A DNA stretch of 5,083 nt from the NCBI GenBank assembly GCA_021823905.1, contig JAKALX010000299.1:1-5083 (forward strand), read 5' to 3'. Within the stretch, counting starts at the first letter, position 1, and every line of letters begins with the position of its first letter. Source of the DNA: Chloroflexota bacterium. Lineage in GTDB: Bacteria; Chloroflexota; Dehalococcoidia; Tepidiformales; Tepidiformaceae. Positions 1 to 5,083 of the stretch are shown here, in pieces. The notes beneath the pieces were generated by a model that ran no database searches, was not told the origin of the DNA, and saw only the letters and a list, made by a program, of their open reading frames with translations. A program made the translations under genes and the position numbers.

Positions 1-342
1 ACTGAGGCCTCGATCGCGCGCGCGATCGAGTATCGCCCGGACCGTTCGCTCGGCGACCAGCGGACTGCCGGGCACGGCGTAGATGGTCTCCACTTCGTGG
101 GCCGAGGCGAGGACTCGGGCGACGATGGCGGCATAGACGTCGTCGAACGATCGGCCGCCGTAGAGGTCGTCGCAATCCTGAAACGCGGCGCTGCCCGGGA
201 GCTCCGCGATGGTTGGGTGGTGGCGTGTCCGCAGGATGACCCGCGAGCCTGATTCGAGCAGGGCGCGCGTTTCGCCTGTGAGGAGTGAGGCGCGGCCCGG
301 CCCGAGCCCCACCACGTGCAGCCGCGGCATCGTGTCACTCAT
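1..342 (-). CDS. mazG: YabN/MazG-type protein, N-terminal tetrapyrrole methylase domain (partial, C-terminus off window)
   Basis: Only the first 114 residues are present; the frame is still open at base 1. The sequence shows a glycine-rich VVGLGPG motif at residues 10-16, which in the tetrapyrrole (corrin/porphyrin) methylase fold lies at the S-adenosylmethionine site, then RTRHHP at 38-43, DDLYGG at 58-63 and YAVPGSPLVAERTV at 88-101. This order closely resembles the N-terminal domain of Bacillus YabN, where a methylase-like domain is fused to a C-terminal MazG nucleoside triphosphate pyrophosphohydrolase domain. The MazG half would lie left of base 1 and cannot be seen, so the symbol rests on domain architecture known for the family. 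The start used is the ATG at 342-340; no good Shine-Dalgarno precedes it, and the ATG four codons later (M5) is an alternative closer to the conserved core. It follows glgA after 59 nt on the same strand, so co-transcription is possible but less clear than within the upstream cluster. Confidence 0.85.
   Translation of the reverse strand, partial: MSDTMPRLHVVGLGPGRASLLTGETRALLESGSRVILRTRHHPTIAELPGSAAFQDCDDLYGGRSFDDVYAAIVARVLASAHEVETIYAVPGSPLVAERTVRAILDRARDRGLS
9..30. repeat. Perfect 22-bp palindrome inside the mazG-like gene
   Basis: Bases 9-30 are a perfect inverted repeat without a spacer: CTCGATCGCGC followed by its reverse complement. It contains two CGATCG hexamers (11-16 and 23-28) flanking a CG-alternating core. 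It falls in codons for LDRARDRG, so it may simply be a by-product of Arg/Asp-rich coding sequence. No second copy was noticed elsewhere in the window. Confidence 0.7.
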
Positions 343-401
343 GCGGCGACCCAACGAATCGGCGGCTGGAGCGGGCGTGCGGGCATGCAGACGAGGATAC
401 G
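343..401. other. Short spacer between glgA and the mazG-like gene
   Basis: These 59 bases separate the glgA stop from the mazG-like ATG. I see no stem followed by a T run, so no intrinsic terminator for glgA is evident, and no convincing -35/-10 pair for the next gene. A 15-codon open frame (minus strand, ATG at 386-384, MPARPLQPPIRWVAA) ends in an ATGA overlap with the mazG-like start, but it has no ribosome binding site and is most simply chance. Confidence 0.5.
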
Positions 402-1781
402 CTAATCGAGGGCGACGATGCCCCGCGCGCGCAGCGCCGACACATAAACATCGACATAATGCATCGCCGACGCACGCCAGGAATAGTCGTGGCTCATGCC
501 GTTCCTCTGGAGGTGCTCCCACGTCGGTGGGTCGCGGAACGCGCGAACCGCCCGGTCGAACGCTCCCGCGAGTGCGTGGCTGCTGAACTCGTCGAAGAGG
601 AAGCCGGTCGCGGGCTCTGGATGCTCCTCGAGGTCGACGATGGTGTCCGCAAGGCCGCCCGTCCGGTGGCCGATGGGCACGGCGCCGTAGCGCATCGCGA
701 TGATCTGTCCCAGGCCGCACGGCTCGTAGCGCGACGGCATGAGGAAGATGTCGGCCCCGCCGTAGATTCGCTGGGCGAGCGCTTCGTCGAAGCGGTTCGT
801 GAGCGAAACGTCGCCCGGGTGCGCGCGTTCGATCTTCCGGAGGTCGCTGACCAGCGACGCGTCGCCGGCGCCGAGGACGACGAGCTGCGCGCCGGCCGCG
901 ATCAGCTCGGGCGCCGCCTGGATCACGAGATCGACGCCTTTCTGCTCGGTCAGACGTGTCACCATCGCCGCGATCGGTCCCGCGGAAGGGCCGAGGCCGA
1001 GCTCCCTTCGCAGCGCCGTCCGATTGCCGGCGCGCTCCTCGATGCAGGAGAGGTCGAACTGGACCGGGAGATGGACGTCGGTGCGCGGGTTGAACAGGTC
1101 GTAGTTCAGGCCGTTGAGGATGCCGCGGAGGCTGCCTTCTCGGAGCCCGAGGAGCGGGTCGAGCCCCTCGCCAAAGGCCGGCGTGAGGATCTCGCGCGCG
1201 TAGGTCGGGCTGACCGTTGTGATCGCGTCACTGTAGTAGATCGCCTGCGACAGGAAGTCGTTGAACTCGTCCGGCCCGCGGTAGCGCAGGTTGTGGATGG
1301 TGAAGACAGAGGCAATGCCCCGCAGCACCGGCGTCCTCCACGCGAGGTTGCGGAGCGCGAAGGCGAGCGGCGCCGTGTGCCAATCGTTCAGGTGGAGGAT
1401 GTCGGGTATCCATGACTCCTGGGTGAGCATCTGGATGATTGCGCGGCAGAAGAACTGGTATCGGAGGAGGTCATCCGGTTCGCCGTAGACGTGCTCGCGC
1501 GCGAAATAGTGCTCCTCGCAGATGAGATCGACGGGCACGCCGCCCACTCCCGGAACCGTGACGATCTCGGCCGGGCGGTCGCGCCCGGGCAACGGGACGA
1601 CCAGCTTTCGGCGCTCCTTCGCCTCGCCGGCCCAGCGATTGGCGCTCGCGTGGCCCGGCGTGACGACGCGGACGTCGTGACCCATCTCGCGCAGCCGCTG
1701 GGGCAGGGCGGCGGCGACGTCGGCGAGGCCCCCGACCTTCGAGAAGGGGTCGACTTCGGCGGACGCGAAGAGGATTTTCAT
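402..1781 (-). CDS. glgA: Glycogen synthase GlgA (GT5 family)
   Basis: A 459-aa cytoplasmic glycosyltransferase that transfers glucose from a nucleotide sugar (ADP-glucose in most bacterial GlgA) to the non-reducing end of an alpha-1,4-glucan. The N-terminal GT5 Rossmann domain opens with MKILFASAEVDPFSKVGGLADV; K15 in KVGGL matches the ADP-glucose-binding KTGGL lysine of E. coli GlgA, with V for T as in many non-enteric synthases. NDWHT (132-136, H135) and TIHN (161-164) follow. The C-terminal domain has R276 and K281 in VTRLTEQKG and the loop SRYEPCGLGQ (350-359, E353 and C355), then GHRTGGLADTIVD. These are the expected catalytic and donor-site positions, so the enzyme looks intact; it is slightly shorter than E. 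coli GlgA (477 aa). The ATG at 1781-1779 is chosen because family homology starts there and GGAG (1790-1787) lies 5 nt upstream; an upstream in-frame extension would run through the preceding gene. The start overlaps the preceding GH57 stop as ATGA, suggesting translational coupling. Donor preference (ADP- versus UDP-glucose) cannot be settled here, and no glgC is in view. Confidence 0.96.
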   Translation of the reverse strand: MKILFASAEVDPFSKVGGLADVAAALPQRLREMGHDVRVVTPGHASANRWAGEAKERRKLVVPLPGRDRPAEIVTVPGVGGVPVDLICEEHYFAREHVYGEPDDLLRYQFFCRAIIQMLTQESWIPDILHLNDWHTAPLAFALRNLAWRTPVLRGIASVFTIHNLRYRGPDEFNDFLSQAIYYSDAITTVSPTYAREILTPAFGEGLDPLLGLREGSLRGILNGLNYDLFNPRTDVHLPVQFDLSCIEERAGNRTALRRELGLGPSAGPIAAMVTRLTEQKGVDLVIQAAPELIAAGAQLVVLGAGDASLVSDLRKIERAHPGDVSLTNRFDEALAQRIYGGADIFLMPSRYEPCGLGQIIAMRYGAVPIGHRTGGLADTIVDLEEHPEPATGFLFDEFSSHALAGAFDRAVRAFRDPPTWEHLQRNGMSHDYSWRASAMHYVDVYVSALRARGIVALD

Positions 1782-3025
1782 GCGCTCTCCGCCGCGAAGA
1801 GGATCTGCTCGAGTTCGGCGCGCGTGCTGGCGGCGGCGGCCAGCCGCCACCCGGCCTCGCGCTTGACGCGGTCGGAGGCGCCACTCGAGCGGATAGCCTT
1901 GGTTGCGAAGAGCGTCACTTCGTTGAGAAGGACCATGCCCCGGTGGACCATCGGCACGTCCCACATCGGGCGGCGGCTGGCCCACCAGAACTGGCAGCTA
2001 TGGAGTGCCGGCTGGAACTTCTCGCCCGCCAGGGAAGCGTACTTTCGCGCCACGTCGCCCTCGGCGTAGCGGTTGGCGACGGCGAGAAGCTCGACGCAAT
2101 GGTCGACGTACTCCCATTGCAGCTCGTGAACATGGTTTCCGGGCGACTGCCACAGCGGGTATGGGTTCCTGGCGGCCATGTCGTCGCGCGTGGTGCTCCA
2201 GGATGAGGCAAGCGGTTCGATAACCGGTCCGTCGGGGAAGCGATCGAGGAGCGCGCTTGGCAGGACCATCTCGACCTTGCTGGCGTAGCCGTCGGCAGCC
2301 GTGCCCGGTTGGGCGGCGATCGCGTCGAGCGTGGCCGCCAGGAACTCGCGTTCCCAGCCGCGGATGTGATGCCCGAATGTCTCCGCGTCCATCGCCGTCA
2401 GAACGTAGGCCGGCTGTCCGCCTCCGACGCGCGACAGGTCATCGAGGAAACCGCGAGAGTCGACGTCCCGGAACGAGATGCGGTTGCTGCGCGAGTCGTC
2501 GCGAAACAGCACATGGAGGTTGCGGCCGTCGGCGGGCGCGCGATAGACCACGTCGGTCGGCCAATCGCCCGGGCAGGCGACGCCGCTGAGGATGACCCAG
2601 TCATGGCCGGCGTTCGCGATCTCGTGCAGGATGTTCGTGCTGAAGCACATCTCCGGCGGGAAGAAGCCGCGCGGCTGCCAGGCCGCGCCGAACGCCTGGT
2701 GGTTGGTGCGGGCGTTTTCGCTGATCGAGCGCACGCGCTCGCTTTCCGGGATGAGTGGCAGGATGGGGTGATACTTCCCGCTGCCCACGAACTCGACCTG
2801 ACCGCGTTCCGCCAGCTCGCGTAGTCCCGTAACCACGTCGCCGAGGCCGTGGTCGAGGAGCATCTCGCTGAGCACGCCGTTGATGTTGACCGCGGTGCGG
2901 GAGGCAGGATGTTCACGCAGCACCTGCACGAGCGGGCGATAGGACTCGTCGGTGATGCGGCGCAGGACTTCGTGCGTCTGCGTCGGCGGCTGGTAGAAAT
3001 GCAACAACTGCGCCCAGACGGTCAT
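1778..3025 (-). CDS. GH57 family glycoside hydrolase / alpha-glucanotransferase-like protein
   Basis: A 415-aa protein with no signal peptide or membrane segment, so probably cytoplasmic. It carries the ordered GH57 signatures: LHFYQPP (8-14) as the first motif, GSGKYHPILPLIP (81-93) as the second, FFPPEMCFS (121-129) with E125 as the likely catalytic nucleophile, and TAMDAETFGHH (210-220) with D213 as the likely acid/base. The C-terminal third, from about residue 270, is helical-looking and Trp-rich (ASSWST at 273-278, QFWWAS at 345-350). GH57 contains alpha-amylases, 4-alpha-glucanotransferases, amylopullulanases and branching enzymes acting by a retaining mechanism; the length and HxYQPP motif set this protein apart from the DUF1957 branching enzyme encoded upstream, but the exact reaction cannot be read from the sequence. 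The start is the ATG at 3025-3023, with GGAG at 3035-3032 six nt upstream and the first motif eight residues in. Its TGA overlaps the glgA ATG, which places it firmly in the glycogen operon. Expected role (inference): trimming or disproportionating alpha-1,4-glucan. Confidence 0.88.
   Translation of the reverse strand: MTVWAQLLHFYQPPTQTHEVLRRITDESYRPLVQVLREHPASRTAVNINGVLSEMLLDHGLGDVVTGLRELAERGQVEFVGSGKYHPILPLIPESERVRSISENARTNHQAFGAAWQPRGFFPPEMCFSTNILHEIANAGHDWVILSGVACPGDWPTDVVYRAPADGRNLHVLFRDDSRSNRISFRDVDSRGFLDDLSRVGGGQPAYVLTAMDAETFGHHIRGWEREFLAATLDAIAAQPGTAADGYASKVEMVLPSALLDRFPDGPVIEPLASSWSTTRDDMAARNPYPLWQSPGNHVHELQWEYVDHCVELLAVANRYAEGDVARKYASLAGEKFQPALHSCQFWWASRRPMWDVPMVHRGMVLLNEVTLFATKAIRSSGASDRVKREAGWRLAAAASTRAELEQILFAAESA
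1787..1790 (-). promoter_or_regulatory. Ribosome binding site of glgA
   Basis: The minus strand reads GGCGGAGAGCGC and then ATG, giving a GGAG core 5 nt before the start. It lies within the last codons of the upstream GH57 gene, consistent with coupled translation through the ATGA overlap. Confidence 0.6.
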
Positions 3026-3228
3026 GCGGCGCTCCAGGGGATCCAGGACGTTGTCTTCGCCGCGGCGCCGCGGTCCGCAACAACAGGTTCCACGCAGAGA
3101 TCATCGGCACGATCGTGCGTCCGCGCCGGGATGAGCTGGCCGCGTGACCGCTGGAATGTCGCCGCACGGCCCGCCACGGGTCGGCGGTGGTCGAATGCTG
3201 GCGCGGCGTGAATTTGGGCCTGGCTCAT
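3022..3228 (-). CDS. Doubtful 68-codon open frame between two GH57 genes
   Basis: I do not recognise this predicted peptide (starts MSQAQIHAAPAFDHRRP, ends TTSWIPWSAA). In its favour, its ATG overlaps the TGA of the upstream GH57 gene (ATGA, 3228-3225) and its TGA overlaps the ATG of the downstream GH57 gene (ATGA, 3025-3022), so it fills the gap exactly and would be translationally coupled at both ends. Against it, my hand count gives codon-position G+C of about 74, 62 and 72 percent, a flat profile, whereas the neighbouring phosphorylase fragment has about 88 percent at third positions. No good Shine-Dalgarno precedes it (a G-rich GAGGGGG lies 12 nt away), it is Arg/Ala rich, and at least one other minus-strand frame is also open through much of the stretch. 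No domain, signal peptide, membrane helix or Cys/His cluster is visible. It may be a small coupled protein, a decayed gene or a non-coding spacer carrying the next gene's ribosome binding site. Confidence 0.3.
   Translation of the reverse strand: MSQAQIHAAPAFDHRRPVAGRAATFQRSRGQLIPARTHDRADDLCVEPVVADRGAAAKTTSWIPWSAA
3032..3035 (-). promoter_or_regulatory. Ribosome binding site of the 415-aa GH57 gene
   Basis: The minus strand reads CTGGAG, then six bases, then ATG. The GGAG core supports the chosen start at 3025 and lies inside the doubtful 68-codon frame. Confidence 0.6.
3060..3073. repeat. Perfect 14-bp GC palindrome in the slot between the GH57 genes
   Basis: CCGCGGCGCCGCGG is self-complementary. 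It lies 35 nt upstream of the second GH57 start. In RNA it could form only a short stem once a loop is allowed; no T run follows, so it is not a terminator. It may affect access to the downstream ribosome binding site or be chance in GC-rich DNA. Confidence 0.5.
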
Positions 3229-4850
3229 CGCCCGGCCTGTGCCCCCTCGAGAGCCTGGCTGTAGAGCAGCGGGTTGATGTCCGGGAATGGGTTGTCGAGC
3301 GCTCCAAGCTCCGCCACCAGGCCGTCAACGTCTGCTCTGTTCGTGCCGATAGCCTGCGCAAGCGCGTCGAAGCGCGCGCAGTGGGCGTTGAAACGCTCGA
3401 CGGCGTAGTCGTGCGCCTGGCCTGTGGTCATCAGGAACTGCCAGTCGGAGGCCTGGAGGAGGAGAAGCTCGCGGGCGAGTTGGCGGGTGGCGGGAGTGGA
3501 GACGCGCAGCAACGTCTCGGCACGGCGCTGGCGGGCGTAGATCTCCGGCCACGTCCATTGGGTGTCGTCGTTGAGCCACACACGATGGTCACCGCCACTG
3601 CCCCACGAGCCTTCCGGGAGATCGATCCGCGCTGTTGGCGGATCGTCTCGAACGACTTCAGCGGCTGTTGTGAGGGTGACGTTCTGGTCGCGCGCGAGGA
3701 GACGGATGGCCTGCTCGAGCCATTCGACGCCCTCGAGCCACCAGTGTCCGAAAAGCTCCGTGTCGTAGGCGGCGACGACGGAGCCCGGCTCCTGCGCCCC
3801 CCCTTCGTAGAGTTCGAGCTCCCCCTTTACCAGGTCCCGAAAGTGCTCGGCGTGCTCGCGGGCCCTTGCGCTCGCCGGTTCCGGGTCGTATTCGGCTTTC
3901 CCGCTCAGATCGACGTCGCGAGCCGTGGCGCGCCAGTAGTGGAGTCCGCTTTCGCTGTCTTTCTTGTGGAACTCGCGGTATACCCCGTCGCCCGGGTAAC
4001 CGTGCTCGGCGGACCAGACCTGGCGGCCGGTGCGCTCGTTCCGGGCGAGGACCGCGACGCTCGATTCGCCGACCCAGTAGGGCCGGAAGGTGGTGCCGCC
4101 ATGCGCCTCGAGCGAATCGGGCCGGCGGGCGATCGGCGGCAGCCGGGGTGGCTCACCGTAGGGGCCGACCATCGGCTCGGCGGCCTTCCCACGTGCGCTG
4201 CCGCCGGTCACCAGGTGGGTTTCGACAAAGAAGACTTTGATGCCTGCCTCATCGAGAAACCGTTCGAGGCCGGGTTCGTACGCGCATTCGGGCAGCCAGA
4301 ACGACTGCGGCTTTCGCCCGAAATTGCGTACGTGCGACTGCACGCCGGTCTGGATCTGGAAGCGGACCGCGTCGTCGTTGTCGAGGAGCGGCAGGTACCC
4401 GTGCGTGGCCGCTGACGACGCGATTTCGACGTGCCCGCTCGCTTCGAGGTCGCGGAGAGCGGCGAGCGGGTCGGCGTGGATCTCGTCTTCGTAGAAAGCC
4501 TGGAGCGCCTGGTAGCGAGCGAGGTGGAAGCTGGCCGTCTTCGCGCGCAGGCCGCTGCCCTCGAAGCGTACGACGTCGCCACGGGCGCGATCGACGTGTT
4601 GCTGGAGGTACTCGCGGAAGTGATCGCGCATCAGGGGATCGCCGATCTGCTCGGTGAGGATCGGGGTCATGTTGAGCGTGACGCCGAGGGACCCGCCCAC
4701 TTCGCCGGCGAGGCGCCGGAAGGAACGAATCAGCGGCAGGTAGCACTCGAGCATCGCCTGGTGGAGCCACTCTTCGCCATGGGGCCAGCGCCCGGCGAGC
4801 CGGCAATAGGGCAGGTGGGAGTGCAGGACGAATGTAGCGGTTCCGGTCAC
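3225..4850 (-). CDS. GH57 / DUF1957 1,4-alpha-glucan branching-enzyme-like protein
   Basis: A 541-aa cytoplasmic protein of the DUF1957-containing GH57 group, which includes the branching enzymes of Thermus (TT1467) and Thermococcus (TK1436) and Thermotoga AmyC. The first motif is HSHLPY (10-15), with a Trp in EEWLHQA (W28); the second is AATHGYLPLL (147-156); the third is FWLPECAY (184-191), whose E188 corresponds to the nucleophile (E184 in Thermus); the fourth is AAYDTELFGHWW (360-371), whose D363 corresponds to the acid/base (D353 in Thermus). QVWSAEHGYPGDGVYREFHKKDSE-type sequence follows at about 277-300. The C-terminal helical domain, about 430-530, carries the typical QASDWQFLMTTGQAHDYA block and the protein ends in NPFPDINPLLY, so it is complete and of usual length. 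The GTG at 4850 is chosen because a strong AAAGGAG sits 7 nt upstream and the family's first motif starts nine residues in; no ATG fits. In the operon it would supply alpha-1,6 branches in place of GH13 GlgB. Branching rather than hydrolytic activity is inferred, since the loop at about 220-263 is proline-rich and hard to align. Confidence 0.92.
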   Translation of the reverse strand: MTGTATFVLHSHLPYCRLAGRWPHGEEWLHQAMLECYLPLIRSFRRLAGEVGGSLGVTLNMTPILTEQIGDPLMRDHFREYLQQHVDRARGDVVRFEGSGLRAKTASFHLARYQALQAFYEDEIHADPLAALRDLEASGHVEIASSAATHGYLPLLDNDDAVRFQIQTGVQSHVRNFGRKPQSFWLPECAYEPGLERFLDEAGIKVFFVETHLVTGGSARGKAAEPMVGPYGEPPRLPPIARRPDSLEAHGGTTFRPYWVGESSVAVLARNERTGRQVWSAEHGYPGDGVYREFHKKDSESGLHYWRATARDVDLSGKAEYDPEPASARAREHAEHFRDLVKGELELYEGGAQEPGSVVAAYDTELFGHWWLEGVEWLEQAIRLLARDQNVTLTTAAEVVRDDPPTARIDLPEGSWGSGGDHRVWLNDDTQWTWPEIYARQRRAETLLRVSTPATRQLARELLLLQASDWQFLMTTGQAHDYAVERFNAHCARFDALAQAIGTNRADVDGLVAELGALDNPFPDINPLLYSQALEGAQAGR

Positions 4851-4857
4851 GGTGACG

Positions 4858-4864
4858 CTCCTTT
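4858..4864 (-). promoter_or_regulatory. Strong ribosome binding site fixing the GTG start of the GH57 branching-enzyme gene
   Basis: The minus strand reads AAAGGAG, 7 nt before the GTG at 4850-4848. Its first A is the last base of the phosphorylase TGA (4866-4864), so the two genes are tightly packed and probably translated from one message. This is the best Shine-Dalgarno in the window. Confidence 0.8.
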
Positions 4865-5083
4865 CAGGCCCAGTGCACCAGGCCGGTGACGAACGGGTTA
4901 TGCAGGTCGGGGTGATGGGGCATGGCGCGGATGATATAGCCGGCGCGGCCGCCCTCGGTGGGTTCGAGCGTGCCGGTGTAGGTGCACGAGCCGTCTTCGT
5001 TCTGTCCGGCGAAGGCGAGGGGCAGCTCGTGAGTGGTCTCGAGGCCGCCTCCTGGCTCGGTGCGGCCATAGATGGCGTCGAAG
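4864..5083 (-). CDS. glgP: Alpha-glucan phosphorylase, C-terminal end (partial, N-terminus off window)
   Basis: Only the last 72 residues are present, reading from the right edge (first full codon at 5082-5080) to TGA at 4866-4864. The fragment includes IYGRTEP, a GSCTYTGTLEPTEGGRAGY stretch, and the terminal block RAMPHHPDLHNPFVTGLVHWA. That last block (Tyr, then an R-x-x-P-x-HP-x-L segment, then GL-x-x-W-A) is how bacterial alpha-glucan phosphorylases of the DUF3417-containing GT35 group end. These enzymes use inorganic phosphate and a pyridoxal phosphate cofactor to release glucose-1-phosphate from alpha-1,4-glucan in the cytoplasm; the active site and cofactor lysine lie outside the window. 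The identification therefore rests on a C-terminal signature plus the glycogen-gene context. My hand count gives about 88 percent G+C at third codon positions, a useful baseline for real genes here. The next gene begins 13 nt downstream, indicating a shared operon. Confidence 0.82.
   Translation of the reverse strand, partial: FDAIYGRTEPGGGLETTHELPLAFAGQNEDGSCTYTGTLEPTEGGRAGYIIRAMPHHPDLHNPFVTGLVHWA

Noticed and set aside
339..386. 15-codon minus-strand frame ending in ATGA at the mazG-like start
   Set aside because: It has no ribosome binding site and no recognisable leader-peptide or attenuator structure; too short to support.
285..1415. Long plus-strand open frame (376 codons) antisense to glgA
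   Set aside because: It lies opposite a gene with intact family motifs, has no recognisable domain, and its Arg/Glu/Val-rich composition is typical of the antisense frame of GC-rich coding DNA.
1571..1588. Inverted repeat CCGGGCG / CGCCCGG with a 4-nt loop
   Set aside because: It is inside glgA, has no following T run, and such stems are frequent in GC-rich coding DNA; not a terminator.
1782..1985. N-terminal extension of glgA to an ATG at 1985
   Set aside because: It runs through the upstream GH57 gene; GlgA family homology begins exactly at the ATG at 1781, which has its own GGAG.
3623..3645. 8-bp inverted repeat CGATCCGC / GCGGATCG with a 7-nt loop
   Set aside because: It lies within the GH57 branching-enzyme coding region with no T tract or regulatory context; probably chance.
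3144..4415. Long plus-strand open frame (423 codons) antisense to the GH57 branching-enzyme gene
   Set aside because: It is a shadow of a well supported gene on the other strand; no motif or ribosome binding site supports it.
4851..5069. In-frame N-terminal extension of the branching-enzyme gene to an ATG at 5069
   Set aside because: It would overlap the phosphorylase C-terminus in another frame, and the GTG at 4850 has a strong AAAGGAG and lies just before the first GH57 motif.

Overview
The window is a compact, high-G+C bacterial segment (about two thirds G+C by eye) in which every gene I can support lies on the minus strand, so it reads from right to left. In transcription order it holds: the last 72 residues of an alpha-glucan phosphorylase (GlgP type); a complete GH57 / DUF1957 alpha-glucan branching-enzyme-like protein with a GTG start; a roughly 200-nt slot containing a doubtful 68-codon open frame; a second, different GH57 glycosidase/transferase of 415 aa; a complete bacterial glycogen synthase (GlgA, 459 aa); and, after a 59-nt spacer, the first 114 residues of a YabN/MazG-type tetrapyrrole-methylase-domain protein that runs off the left edge.

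The phosphorylase-to-GlgA part looks like one glycogen (alpha-glucan) metabolism operon. The first GH57 gene starts 13 nt after the phosphorylase stop, with an AAAGGAG ribosome binding site beginning on the last base of that stop codon. The GH57 number 2 / glgA junction is a 4-nt ATGA overlap. The 68-codon frame also has ATGA overlaps at both ends, but its codon-position G+C profile is flat, unlike a neighbouring gene, so it may be a spacer rather than a gene. Inferred roles: GlgA extends alpha-1,4 chains from ADP- or UDP-glucose, the first GH57 enzyme probably adds alpha-1,6 branches in place of a GH13 GlgB, the second GH57 enzyme trims or rearranges alpha-glucan, and the phosphorylase releases glucose-1-phosphate. 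The MazG-like gene is a housekeeping nucleotide-pool type of gene with no obvious link to glycogen.

The organism cannot be fixed from this sequence. A high-G+C, non-enteric lineage with GH57-based glycogen metabolism (for example Acidobacteriota, Gemmatimonadota, Myxococcota or a relative) fits; this is inference. I see no tRNA, rRNA, CRISPR array, insertion sequence, attachment site or convincing rho-independent terminator. No gene-free stretch exceeds 300 bases; the two non-coding or doubtful stretches are 343-401 and about 3026-3224. I found no clearly new biological system. The points most worth a second look are the twin-GH57 operon architecture, the ambiguous 68-codon slot, and the diverged loop of the branching-enzyme candidate.
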